Shown one piece after another: positions 8,728 through 16,618 of a stretch of DNA of 64,000 bases. Under the pieces are notes generated by a model. That model did not search any database and was not told where the DNA came from. It saw only the letters and a list, made by a program, of their open reading frames with translations. A program made the translations under genes and the position numbers. The stretch spans positions 124,001-188,000 of the forward strand of contig NZ_BAABGM010000001.1 of assembly GCF_039541575.1 (NCBI RefSeq), in the 5' to 3' direction. Every line of letters begins with the position of its first letter. Positions within the stretch are counted from its first letter, which is position 1. Source of the stretch: Fodinibacter luteus (GTDB taxonomy: Bacteria > Actinomycetota > Actinomycetes > Actinomycetales > Dermatophilaceae).

Positions 8728-10899
8728 TCAGACGGTGGCGACGGCCTCCACCTCCGCGAGCCGGCTGTCGCGCGACTTGAGGAAGATGACGGTCGAGGCC
8801 ATGACGGCGACCCCGACGGCCAGGGCCACGACGAACAGCAGGACCTGGGTGATGCTGCCCATGATCGGCGTCACCCACAGGCCACCGTGGGGGGCCCGGA
8901 TGCCGACGCCGAAGGCCATCGCGAGGGCACCGGTGATCGCAGACCCGACGACCGACGAGGACATGATGCGCACCGGGTCCGCGGCGGCGAACGGGATGGC
9001 ACCCTCGGAGATGAAGGACGCGCCGAGCAGCCAGGCCGCCTTGCCGTTCTCGCGCTCGGGCTCGGAGAACAGCTTCGGGCGCACGGTGGTGGCCAGGGCC
9101 ATCGCGAGGGGGGCGACCATGCCGGCGGCCATGACCGCGGCCATGATGAGCAGCTGCGGTGAGTCGGCCGCCGCACCGGCGCCGGCGAGGCCGGCCGTGG
9201 CGAACGCGTAGGCGACCTTGTTGACCGGGCCACCGAGGTCGAAGCCCATCATCGCGCCGAGGATGGCGCCGAGCAGGATCGCGCTCGTTCCGGTGAGGCT
9301 GGACAGTGCGTCGTTGAGGGCGTCGGTGAGGGCGACGATCGGGCGGCCGAGGAGGGTGATGAACAGGCCGGCGGTGATGAGCGTGGACAGCAGCGGGATG
9401 ACGACGACCGGCATGACGCCGCGAACCCCCTTGTGCACCTTCCAACCGGAGATCCACCGGGCCACCAGGCCACCGACGATGCCGGTGACCAGGCCGCCGA
9501 GGAAGCCGGCGCCCATCGTCGCGGCGATCGATCCGCCGACGATGCCGGGCACGAGCCCGGGCCGGTCGGCGATGGCGAACGCGATGAACCCGGACAGGAT
9601 CGGCACGAGGAAGCCGAAGGCCGCACCGCCGATGACGAAGAGCAGGGCCGCCCACGACGTGAGGCTGAGCGGGCTGAAGTTCTGGGTGATGTTGAACTCG
9701 CCCTCCTTGAGGAGCCCGTACTTGACGATCTCGATGGCACCCTGTTCGCCGATCGCGAACTGCGCGAGCATGAAGGACAGGGCGATGAGGATGCCGCCCG
9801 CGGCGACGAACGGGATCATGTAGGACACACCGGTCATGAGCCACTGGCGCACCTTCGTCGCGGTGCTCGCGTCGCTGTCGACCTTGGTCGCGAGCCCGCC
9901 GGACACCGCCGGACCCGCCGCCATCGCCTCGGCCGCGAGCTGCGGGTGGGCCCGCCACTGCTCGGCCATCCGCTCGGCCTCGGCGACGAGGGCCGGGCCG
10001 TCGGAGATGCCCTTCTTGACCCCGACGTCGACGATCGGCTTGCCGGCGAAGCGGCCGGCGTCCTTGACCGGGAGGTCGTGGGCGAAGATCACCGCGTCGG
10101 CGGCGGCGATCTCGGCCGCGCTGAGGGGGGTCGACCCGGCAGAGCCCTGGGTCTCGACCTTCATCGTGTGGCCCGCCGCCTTCGCGGCGTTCTCGAGTCC
10201 CTCGGCGGCCATGTAGGTGTGCGCGATGCCGGTCGGGCACGACGTGACGCCGACGAGGTTGAGCGAGCGCGGCGCCTCCGCGACGGCCGCGGCGGGCGCC
10301 GCCGATGCCGCGGCGGATGCCGGGGCGGATGCTGGGGCGCCTGCGGGCGGCGCGGTGGGAGCGGCGGGCGCGGGACCGGCATCCGGCGTCGTGGCGGCCA
10401 CCGCGGGTGCGGAGGCAGCAGGCGCGGCCGCGGGCGCGGCATCCGGTGCGGGGTCGAGCGCGACCTCGGCCTCGACGATGCGGACGACCTCGGCCTCGGT
10501 CGTGGCGGCGGCGAGGGCCGCCTTGAAGTCCTTCTTCATGAGCGCCCGGGCGAGCTTGGGCAGCATCTGCATGTGCGCGTCGCCACCGCCCTCGGGGGCC
10601 GCGATGAGGAAGACGAGGGTGGCCGGGCCGTCCTTGGCGCCCCAGTCGATGCCGTCGGCCGAGCGGCCGAAGACGAGCGAGGGCTCGGTGATCGCGGCGC
10701 TGCGGGCGTGGGGGATGCCGATGCCGCCGGGCAGCCCGGTCGCCATCTTGCTCTCGCGCTCGCGCACGTCGGCGATGAAGGCGTCGAGGTCGGTGCATCG
10801 GCCGCTGGCCACGAGACGCTCGGCGAGGGCGCGGGTGGCCTCGTGGCGGTCGGCACCGGACAGGTCGAGGATGACCTGCTCGTCGGTGATGAGGGGCAT
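8728..10899 (-). CDS. fruA: Fructose-specific PTS permease IIABC
   Basis: A 723-residue membrane permease that imports fructose and phosphorylates it to fructose 1-phosphate. Domain order is IIA (1-145; phospho-His64 in GIPHARS), an Ala/Pro linker (about 150-210), IIB (211-310; phospho-Cys221 in VTSCPTGIAHTYMAAE) and membrane IIC (about 330-700, roughly eight to ten helices). The ATG has AAAGGACG upstream. It lies 17 bases after fruK and forms the deoR-fruK-fruA operon. Induction by fructose 1-phosphate through the adjacent DeoR protein is expected from the family. Confidence 0.95.
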   Translation of the reverse strand: MPLITDEQVILDLSGADRHEATRALAERLVASGRCTDLDAFIADVRERESKMATGLPGGIGIPHARSAAITEPSLVFGRSADGIDWGAKDGPATLVFLIAAPEGGGDAHMQMLPKLARALMKKDFKAALAAATTEAEVVRIVEAEVALDPAPDAAPAAAPAASAPAVAATTPDAGPAPAAPTAPPAGAPASAPASAAASAAPAAAVAEAPRSLNLVGVTSCPTGIAHTYMAAEGLENAAKAAGHTMKVETQGSAGSTPLSAAEIAAADAVIFAHDLPVKDAGRFAGKPIVDVGVKKGISDGPALVAEAERMAEQWRAHPQLAAEAMAAGPAVSGGLATKVDSDASTATKVRQWLMTGVSYMIPFVAAGGILIALSFMLAQFAIGEQGAIEIVKYGLLKEGEFNITQNFSPLSLTSWAALLFVIGGAAFGFLVPILSGFIAFAIADRPGLVPGIVGGSIAATMGAGFLGGLVTGIVGGLVARWISGWKVHKGVRGVMPVVVIPLLSTLITAGLFITLLGRPIVALTDALNDALSSLTGTSAILLGAILGAMMGFDLGGPVNKVAYAFATAGLAGAGAAADSPQLLIMAAVMAAGMVAPLAMALATTVRPKLFSEPERENGKAAWLLGASFISEGAIPFAAADPVRIMSSSVVGSAITGALAMAFGVGIRAPHGGLWVTPIMGSITQVLLFVVALAVGVAVMASTVIFLKSRDSRLAEVEAVATV

Positions 10900-10916
10900 G
10901 GTGCGTCCTTTCGGGG

Positions 10917-11861
10917 TCAGCTGAGCTGAAGGGTCGGGTCGGGGGTGCCGGTGACCTCGACGGGGATGCCGAGGAGGTCGTCCGGGGTGGGGACGCGGCT
11001 GCCGGGCAGGGTGACCGCGGCGGCCCCCCACGTGACGGCAGCCGCCAGGGCGTCGGCGGCCGGCAGGCCACTCGACAGACCGTGGAGCAGGCCGGCGAGC
11101 ATGCAGTCGCCGGCGCCCACGGTGGACAGGGGGGCCGTGATGGTGGCCCGGGCGTGGACCACCTCGTCGGCGGTGACGAGCAGCGCGCCGTCGCCACCCA
11201 GGCTCACCGCGACGACCTCGATGCCGTCGGCGACGAGCTCGCGGGCGGCGGCGTGCACGTCGCCGAGGGTGGGCAGGGGGTGGTCGACGAGCTCGGCGAG
11301 CTCTTCGTGGTTGGGCTTGATGAGGCTGGGGCGCGCGGCGACGGCGAGCGGCATCGGGGCCCCGGACGAGTCGACGGCCACGCGGATGCCGTGCGCCCGC
11401 ACCCGGGGGACGAGGGCGGCGTACAGGTCGGTCGGGGCTCCCGGCGGGAGGCTGCCGCAGCCGACGACCCACGCGGCGTCCCCGGCGGCGTCGAGGGTGG
11501 CCGCGAGGAGGGCGTCGACCTCGGCGGCGGACAGCTGCGGGCCGGGCTCGTTGAGCTTGGTCGTCGTGCCGTCGGGCTCGAGGACGCTGACGTTCATCCG
11601 CAGGCTCCCGGCGACGGGCACGCTGCGGCGGGGCACCCCGGCGGCGTCGAGGAGCTCTTCCATGAGGTGGCCCTCGGGGCCACCGGCGGGCAGGACGGCG
11701 AGGGTGGCGCCGCCCTGGGCCGCGAGGGCCCGGCTGACGTTGACGCCCTTGCCCCCGGGGTCGATGCGGCTCGAGGTCGCCCGGTGCACCTCGCCCCGGT
11801 GGAGGGCGTCGATGACGATCGCCCGGTCGATGCTCGGGTTCGGGGTCAGGGTGACGATCAC
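10917..11861 (-). CDS. fruK: 1-Phosphofructokinase (PfkB family)
   Basis: A 314-residue sugar kinase converting fructose 1-phosphate to fructose 1,6-bisphosphate. Visible motifs are the N-terminal TLTPNPSIDRA, the GGKGVNVSRAL signature of the family, and the catalytic GAGDCMLAG near residue 250. The length is normal. The GTG start overlaps the upstream regulator stop by 4 bases (GTGA). Its operon position between regulator and fruA makes the fructose assignment secure compared with other PfkB enzymes such as tagatose-6-P kinase. Confidence 0.94.
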   Translation of the reverse strand: MIVTLTPNPSIDRAIVIDALHRGEVHRATSSRIDPGGKGVNVSRALAAQGGATLAVLPAGGPEGHLMEELLDAAGVPRRSVPVAGSLRMNVSVLEPDGTTTKLNEPGPQLSAAEVDALLAATLDAAGDAAWVVGCGSLPPGAPTDLYAALVPRVRAHGIRVAVDSSGAPMPLAVAARPSLIKPNHEELAELVDHPLPTLGDVHAAARELVADGIEVVAVSLGGDGALLVTADEVVHARATITAPLSTVGAGDCMLAGLLHGLSSGLPAADALAAAVTWGAAAVTLPGSRVPTPDDLLGIPVEVTGTPDPTLQLS

Positions 11862-12619
11862 GCCGTCACCACCTCGGGGCCAGCGGCGCGCAGCTCCGCA
11901 GCGACGTCGTCGGCGAGGTCGCGGTCGGTGACGACGAGGTCGACGTCGGCGATCTCGGCGAAGCGGTGGAGGTGGTCGTCGCCGGCCTTGCTCGAGTCGG
12001 TGGCGAGCACGACCCGCCGCCCGGCGCCGACCATGGCGGCCTTGACGCGGGCCTCGGCCTGGTCCGGGGTGGTGAGCCCGCGGCTCACCGAGAAACCGTT
12101 GGTGCCGAGGACCGCGACGTCGACGACCACCCCCGCGAGGGCGGCCGTGGCCCAGTCGCCGACGGCCGCGCCGGTGACGCCGCGGACCCGTCCGCCGAGG
12201 AGGTAGAGCTGGATGCCGGGGTGCGTCGACAGCGCCGCCGCCGCGGCGACCGAGTTCGTGAGGACGGTGAGGTCGAGGTCGGGGGGCAGCAGCTGGACGA
12301 CGGCCTGGGTCGTGGACCCGGAGTCGATGAGGACCGTGCCGCCCGTGGGCAGCTCGTCGAGGACCCGGGCGGCGATGCGGCGCTTGACGTCGGCGAGGCG
12401 GGTCGAGCGGGTGGCCAGGCTCGGCTCGACCTCGAGCCGCTCGACGGGGATGGCGCCGCCGTGCACCCGGCGCAGCGACCCGCGCAGCTCGAGGGCGGTG
12501 AGGTCGCGCCGCACGGTCTCGGCGGCGACCCCGAGGTTGTCGGCGAGGGCGGCGACCTCGACCCGACCGGCCCGGCGGGCCTCCGCCATGATCCGTTGCT
12601 GCCGCTCCGCTGCGTACAT
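11858..12619 (-). CDS. DeoR-family regulator of fructose operon
   Basis: A 253-residue DeoR-type protein. The N-terminal winged helix reads ERQQRIMAEARRAGRVEVAALADNLGVAAETVRRDLTALELRGSLRRVHGGA, the family signature. The C-terminal sugar-phosphate-binding domain contains VLIDSGSTTQAV and LGTNGFS. It is first in the fruRKA-like operon and overlaps fruK by 4 bases, so it most likely senses fructose 1-phosphate and represses this operon. The name fruR is avoided because the sequence alone does not separate it from other DeoR proteins. Confidence 0.9.
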   Translation of the reverse strand: MYAAERQQRIMAEARRAGRVEVAALADNLGVAAETVRRDLTALELRGSLRRVHGGAIPVERLEVEPSLATRSTRLADVKRRIAARVLDELPTGGTVLIDSGSTTQAVVQLLPPDLDLTVLTNSVAAAAALSTHPGIQLYLLGGRVRGVTGAAVGDWATAALAGVVVDVAVLGTNGFSVSRGLTTPDQAEARVKAAMVGAGRRVVLATDSSKAGDDHLHRFAEIADVDLVVTDRDLADDVAAELRAAGPEVVTA

Positions 12620-12667
12620 CGGACTCCCTCGTCCTCACCGGTGACCCCTCGTCGGGTCGTTGTGACC

Positions 12668-12696
12668 ATCAAACCACCTGACCGGGCTGATGTAAA
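12668..12696 (-). promoter_or_regulatory. Candidate promoter of the fructose operon
   Basis: On the minus strand, TTTACA (12691-12696) and TTTGAT (12668-12673) are 17 bases apart, upstream of the DeoR ATG at 12619. The segment is noticeably A/T-rich against its G-rich surroundings. No TSS evidence exists. Confidence 0.4.
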
Positions 12697-12750
12697 GAGA
12701 TACGGGCACCCGTTTTTGTGGGTTTCGCCCCGTGGATGTGGGGAGTCGCG

Positions 12751-12831
12751 GTCGGGCGGGGGCCGGGGACGGCGGCGGGGCGGGGACGCCAGGTCGGGCG
12801 GGGGCGGGGACGGCGGCGGGGCGGGGACGCC
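12751..12831. repeat. G-rich tandem repeat in 465-base gene-free stretch
   Basis: Two nearly identical copies of a 39-40-base unit (12751-12790 and 12793-12831) are built from GGGCGGGGG/GGGGCGGGG tracts. The surrounding region 12620-13084, between the DeoR start and the island att repeat, contains no convincing gene. It holds the candidate promoter at 12668-12696, this repeat and then ordinary high-GC sequence. The G-tracts on the plus strand could form G-quadruplexes. Confidence 0.7.
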
Positions 12832-13084
12832 CGGCGGGCGGGGCGGGGAGGCCGGGCGCACCACCCCCGGCCTCCCAGCGGAACCGAACGCGCCGGCATC
12901 CGTGCGCGCCGGCATCCCTGGGTACTCGACCGCCCGCGGCGAGTGCGGAAACGGTGGCCCGGACCACCACGTTCGCCCGCGGTGCGCTCCCCGGGGCGGA
13001 GCCGGGTCCCCGAGCGACCTTCCCTCGGCGCCTCGGTGACGCTCGCGGACTCCTGCCCGGGCGCTGGCGTGCTTCGTTGCGCCA

Positions 13085-13105
13085 GCTCCCCGGGTAGGAA
13101 TCGAA
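13085..13105 (+). repeat. Left att direct repeat of tRNA-Gln island
   Basis: These 21 bases (starting GCTCCCCGGGTAGG) are identical to 21866-21886, the 3' part of tRNA-Gln(TTG) read on the minus strand. The match ends abruptly on both sides. The integrase gene starts 157 bases to the right. Confidence 0.85.
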
Positions 13106-13224
13106 ACTCTCACCCATAGGATTGTGGTCGGTGCTGTCGACCTGCCGAAATGCCTATTTGCCCTGCTGAGCGCCACAATACGCAGGAGGCACGAGCGTGC
13201 ACAAGTGAACACGCGGTACCGTTG

Positions 13225-13245
13225 ATGTCGCACGCTAGTAGCACG
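13225..13245 (+). repeat. Candidate arm-type integrase site, left
   Basis: This 21-mer begins ATGTCGCACGCT and ends GCACG. It matches 18 of 21 bases in the same orientation with 21796-21816, near the opposite end of the island. It sits about 120 bases inside the left att repeat and just before the integrase start, as arm sites often do. Confidence 0.5.
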
Positions 13246-13261
13246 ATGACAGGGGCCACCG

Positions 13262-14407
13262 ATGGGCAGGCGACGCGGTTTCGGCTACCTGCGACGACTC
13301 CCCTCGAAGCGCTGGCAGGCTTCCTACATCGGCCCGGACCTCGGGCGGCACAACGCGCCGGACACATTCGAGACGAAGGGCGACGGCGAAGCCTGGCTGG
13401 CGGCCGAGCGTCGTCTCCTCGCCGCTGACGACTGGCTACCGCCCGGGCAGCGTCGCCGCCAGGGTCTGACGTTCGAGGCCTACGCGGGTCACTGGCTCGA
13501 GGCGCGAGAACTGAAGCCGAGCACGCGAGCCCTGTACCGCGGCATCCTTCGCCGCGAACTGCTCCCCGAGTTCGGGGAGACATCCGTGACGCGGATCGGC
13601 GCTGCCGACGTGCGCGCCTGGTACGCCACGCTCGACCCAGGACGCAAGACGCGCCGAGCCCACGCCTACTCGCTGCTGCGGGCCATCCTCGACACCGCCG
13701 TCACCGAGGAGGTCATCCCGTCCAACCCGTGCACGATTCGCGGGGCAGGGCAGACGAAGCGGGCGCGACGAATTGAGCCGGCGACGATCGACGAGCTGGC
13801 CGCCCTCGTGGCTGCGATGCCCGAACGGCTGCGCCTCATGCCCTTGCTCGCCGCGTGGTGCGGTCTGCGATTCGGGGAGGTGAGCGAGTTACGCCGCCGA
13901 GACCTCGACCTCGAGCGGGGCCGGCTGGCCGTGGCCCGTGGTGTGGTGCGTGTCGACGGGGCGGACGTCGTGGGAACGCCGAAGTCCGCCGCGGGGGTGC
14001 GAGTCGTCGCCATCCCGCCCCACCTCGTGCCGGTCATCACTGCGCACCTGGCCGAGCACGTCGGGCCCGGGCGTGAGGCCCTGCTGTTCCCTCACAGCGC
14101 CGCAGAGCCCAAGCGCCACATGACGCACGCGCGCTACTACGGCCGGTTCCACATGCCGGCGCGCGAGGCGGCGGGCCTTCCCGACCTGAGGTTTCACGAC
14201 CTGCGCCACACCGGGGCAACCCTCGCCGCCCAGACCGGCGCGACGCTGGCCGAGCTCATGGGCAGGCTGGGGCACTCGACCCCCGGTGCCGCTCTTCGCT
14301 ACCAGCACGCCGCCCAGGGGCGAGACGCCGAGATTGCACGGCTGCTGTCCGTCATGGCCGAGCCGCCGAAACGTCGAAAGGGCAAGGGCCGCCGGGGCGC
14401 CGGCTGA
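13262..14407 (+). CDS. Tyrosine integrase of the tRNA-Gln island
   Basis: A 381-residue phage-type tyrosine recombinase. An N-terminal arm-binding region (about 1-70) is followed by a SAM-like core-binding domain (from TFEAYAGHWLEARELKPSTRALYR, about 75-165). The catalytic domain shows Arg in WCGLRFGEV (about 203), HDLRHTGATL (about 313-322), LGHSTP and the nucleophile tyrosine in RYQHA (about 347). It lies at the left end of the island, oriented inward, and presumably recombines the 21-bp core found in tRNA-Gln. No excisionase is visible next to it. Confidence 0.93.
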   Translation: MGRRRGFGYLRRLPSKRWQASYIGPDLGRHNAPDTFETKGDGEAWLAAERRLLAADDWLPPGQRRRQGLTFEAYAGHWLEARELKPSTRALYRGILRRELLPEFGETSVTRIGAADVRAWYATLDPGRKTRRAHAYSLLRAILDTAVTEEVIPSNPCTIRGAGQTKRARRIEPATIDELAALVAAMPERLRLMPLLAAWCGLRFGEVSELRRRDLDLERGRLAVARGVVRVDGADVVGTPKSAAGVRVVAIPPHLVPVITAHLAEHVGPGREALLFPHSAAEPKRHMTHARYYGRFHMPAREAAGLPDLRFHDLRHTGATLAAQTGATLAELMGRLGHSTPGAALRYQHAAQGRDAEIARLLSVMAEPPKRRKGKGRRGAG

Positions 14408-14564
14408 CCCCGCGAGACGCGGTCCCGACGCAGCTGGCCCAGCAGTCGCGGGCAAAGCAGGGACGTGACCGATGCGCGGCCAGAGTGAGACGTTCTCCTC
14501 TTCGACGATGCCAACCACTCCCCGGCGCGGCAGAGCGGGTGGAAGAAACATCGTCAACTAGCGG

Positions 14565-14594
14565 TTGACCCCTCGTGCGTTGTCAGCCTAGGGT
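14565..14594 (+). promoter_or_regulatory. Leaderless-type promoter with GGTTGAC repeats
   Basis: TTGACC (14565-14570) and TAGGGT (14589-14594) are 18 bases apart. The next start codon, GTG at 14602, lies 7 bases past the -10, which fits a leaderless mRNA. GGTTGAC occurs twice as a direct repeat (14563-14569 region and 14592-14598 region), a possible operator for the antitoxin-like protein. Confidence 0.5.
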
Positions 14595-14601
14595 TGACGG
14601 G

Positions 14602-14838
14602 GTGAGGGTGACGGACTCAGCGTTCAAGCACGGCATCGCCGAAGCCGACATCCTGCACGCGTACACCAATGCCGTGCGACTAGTGGAGGTCGAGCAGTAC
14701 GGCGAGGACCGGCTCATCGTCATTGGGCCGGACCGGGCAGGCAACTGGTTGGAGCTGGTGGCCATGCCCGCCGACGAGGCCGATCGGATCATCCACGCCG
14801 ACCGTCTCCGACCGAAGTTCTATGAATTCCTGAAGTGA
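14602..14838 (+). CDS. Small toxin-like protein, first gene of a pair
   Basis: A 78-residue protein beginning VRVTDSAFKHGI. Its pattern is K-H-G near the N-terminus, A-D-I-L-H-A, L-I-V-I-G-P-D-R-A-G-N-W-L-E-L-V and a C-terminal I-I-H-A-D-R-L-R-P-K-F. This resembles small RelE/BrnT-like toxin families that I cannot name with certainty. It is followed after 11 bases by a small helix-turn-helix protein, giving the size, order and spacing of a toxin-antitoxin module. The GTG at 14602 is preferred because it sits next to the predicted transcription start. The toxin role is an inference. Confidence 0.6.
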   Translation: MRVTDSAFKHGIAEADILHAYTNAVRLVEVEQYGEDRLIVIGPDRAGNWLELVAMPADEADRIIHADRLRPKFYEFLK

Positions 14839-14849
14839 GGTGATCTGAC

Positions 14850-15092
14850 ATGGCAACCACGAACATCAACGAGGTCGAGGACATGCTCGACAATCTCGAC
14901 CCCTCGACGGTCAAGGCCCGCGATGCGGTGCACTTCCGGCGGATCATCGCGGCCCAACACGGTGTGGCCCGCGCCGATCGTGAGCTTCATGACGCGGTCC
15001 GCGCTGCGCGTGAGGCCGGGGACTCCTGGCTGAGTATTGGAATGGCCCTAGGCGTCACCAAGCAGGCGGCTCAGAAGCGCTTCGGACACTGA
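14850..15092 (+). CDS. Small HTH protein, antitoxin-like partner
   Basis: An 80-residue protein, largely helical and charged (FRRIIAAQHGVARADRELHDAVRAAREAGDSW), ending in a clear helix-turn-helix, LSIGMALGVTKQAAQKRFG. ATG follows GTGAGGTGATC. Such C-terminal HTH segments occur in antitoxins and partner regulators, often with small actinobacterial toxins. It probably binds DNA at the promoter upstream of the pair (GGTTGAC repeats) and neutralises the preceding protein; both roles are inferred. Confidence 0.6.
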   Translation: MATTNINEVEDMLDNLDPSTVKARDAVHFRRIIAAQHGVARADRELHDAVRAAREAGDSWLSIGMALGVTKQAAQKRFGH

Positions 15093-15135
15093 CGCCCCAC
15101 GCCCTGAAGCGCCGACAGCCGTCTGGCCCGACAAG

Positions 15136-15438
15136 ATGGTCACAGCACCGTCCGCGGCAGAAGCGGACGATCTCCGGCATGCTGCTCGCGTGAACGCTTG
15201 GGAATCTGAGGGTCGTCACTTCGAAGTGCTCATGGCCTCGGATGTGGTTCGCGACGGCATGGGCTTGGAGCTCACAGACCTTGGCCAGACGTCCGGACCG
15301 GGACCGGCGCTGGAGATCTTCTACTCGGACGAGGACGGCAGCATGACGTTCTCAGCCCTCAGGGCTGTCGATGTTCCTCTCGAGATCCTGACGCGCTTCG
15401 TCGAGGAGGCGCGAGCGAAGCTTCCGCCGACCCGGTAG
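15136..15438 (+). CDS. Hypothetical protein in island
   Basis: A 100-residue soluble, acidic protein without a recognised domain. Features are DVVRDGMGLELTDL, EIFYSDEDGSMTFSAL and a C-terminal helix LEILTRFVEEARAKL. It has no signal or membrane segment. It follows the antitoxin-like gene by 43 bases and could be co-transcribed. Codon use is more relaxed than in flanking core genes, as across the island. The sequence between 15093 and 15135 shows nothing notable. Confidence 0.55.
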   Translation: MVTAPSAAEADDLRHAARVNAWESEGRHFEVLMASDVVRDGMGLELTDLGQTSGPGPALEIFYSDEDGSMTFSALRAVDVPLEILTRFVEEARAKLPPTR

Positions 15439-15537
15439 CCAAAGCTACTCACACAGAGCGGCATGTCCGGTAAACCACCCACGCTGATGCTCGCCCGTCC
15501 GAGGGTGGCGACACACTCGCCCTGCCTTTGACCGATC

Positions 15538-15984
15538 ATGGACCTCATGGACGATCAGCCTCCAACCGAGATCCACCCCTACATCTACCGAGGGGACAAC
15601 TACGGCGGGATCATGGCCCCCGTCTTCGCCGTCGTGTTCGGGGCTGTGTGCGTCTTCGTGCTTGCTACATCCCTTCGTGGGGATGGGCCGCCCCTTTGGT
15701 TCGCCCTGCTGTGGGTCTCACTCGTGATTGCCATCTTGGGCACCACCACGTTCCTCTTCGCCACGAAGATCGTCGTTAGCCACACGCTCATCAGCTGGAA
15801 CTACCTGGGCCGGCGCGGTGGGTCTGCCCTCGTGGAGGACATCGAGAGCGTCGGGGCCTTCGGGTGGGCGATGCCGGGGTGGGTACAGCTTAAGGACGGC
15901 CGCCGGATCTGGATCCAGACCACTCCTGGCTTTCGCCACCTGCGCGAGGCGATCGGCCAAGTCAGTCCCGGCGCCCGCGTCTGA
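15538..15984 (+). CDS. Small membrane protein with PH-like C-terminus
   Basis: A 148-residue protein with two adjacent membrane helices (IMAPVFAVVFGAVCVFVLATSL and PLWFALLWVSLVIAILGTTTFLF). A soluble C-terminus (TKIVVSHTLISWNYLGRRGGSALVEDIESVGAFG) has the strand pattern of bacterial PH-like domains. An internal ATG at 15547 is an alternative start. Function is unknown. It lies alone between a hypothetical gene and a convergent membrane-protein gene at 16091. Confidence 0.6.
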   Translation: MDLMDDQPPTEIHPYIYRGDNYGGIMAPVFAVVFGAVCVFVLATSLRGDGPPLWFALLWVSLVIAILGTTTFLFATKIVVSHTLISWNYLGRRGGSALVEDIESVGAFGWAMPGWVQLKDGRRIWIQTTPGFRHLREAIGQVSPGARV

Positions 15985-16090
15985 ACTCCACCGGCCGCTT
16001 GAGGAGCAGGCACAAGTGCGTCTGGCACGCGGCAATTGGGGAAGCATCTGGCTCCATCCGCCGCCGAGAGGCGTGTGCGCGAGCCTGTAC

Positions 16091-16543
16091 TCAGTGCCTG
16101 CGTTCCCGCTGACGACGCAGCCTGCGAACCTGGAACGGCGACATGTCTCCTCGTGCGTGAGGGGGCATGGCCACACGTGGCCAGTAGAAGTAGGGGAGGA
16201 TCAGACCGGCCCAGATGAAGGCCTGTGACGCGAAAAGAATCCAGATCTCCCCGTCGAAGCTGGCGTGAAACAGGCTGTCCCACAGCCCAAGCCCGACGAT
16301 CAGGAGGAGGCCGATGTAGATCGGCCATCCCAGCGCTACCAGCCCACGGGCGTATGCCTGCGATGGCTGGAACCTGCTTACGGCCGACAGCCGTCCGGCC
16401 TGTTTGAGATATGCCTCGCGGTCTCTGCGCCAGCGGATCGTCTTGACGAGCACAAAACCGAGGACCAGAGCCATGAGACACAGCAGGGCGAGGGCGTATC
16501 CAGGGTGGCGATTGAGGAATTGATCCTCCGGTCGCTCCATCAC
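16091..16543 (-). CDS. Small membrane protein in island
   Basis: A 150-residue protein with three hydrophobic segments (ALALLCLMALVLGFVLV near residue 20, YIGLLLIVGLGLW near 80 and WILFASQAFIWAGLILPYFYW near 105) and a basic tail VRRLRRQRERRH. No domain is recognised. Its upstream region is cut after about 50 bases by the left end of the nested recombinase element at 16596, which may have removed its original promoter. Confidence 0.55.
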   Translation of the reverse strand: MMERPEDQFLNRHPGYALALLCLMALVLGFVLVKTIRWRRDREAYLKQAGRLSAVSRFQPSQAYARGLVALGWPIYIGLLLIVGLGLWDSLFHASFDGEIWILFASQAFIWAGLILPYFYWPRVAMPPHARGDMSPFQVRRLRRQRERRH

Positions 16544-16585
16544 CGGCGAAGTATCGCAGCGGACCTTTCACCCCAAGGGGAGAAC

Positions 16586-16612
16586 GTGCGGACATCGGCA
16601 TTATGTGGGTGA
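16586..16612. other. Left recombination site of nested element
   Basis: Inner arm ATGTGGGTGA (16603-16612), a 7-base spacer CGGCATT (16596-16602) and outer arm GTGCGGACAT (16586-16595). The outer arm matches the complement of the inner arm only near the spacer (ACAT/ATGT). This is the form of a hybrid site made of one element arm and one target arm. Confidence 0.6.
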
Positions 16613-16618
16613 TCGGTG

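Noticed and set aside
13085..13105. Second tRNA gene at the left island end
   Set aside because: Only 21 bases of the tRNA 3' end are present; anticodon and D arms are missing.
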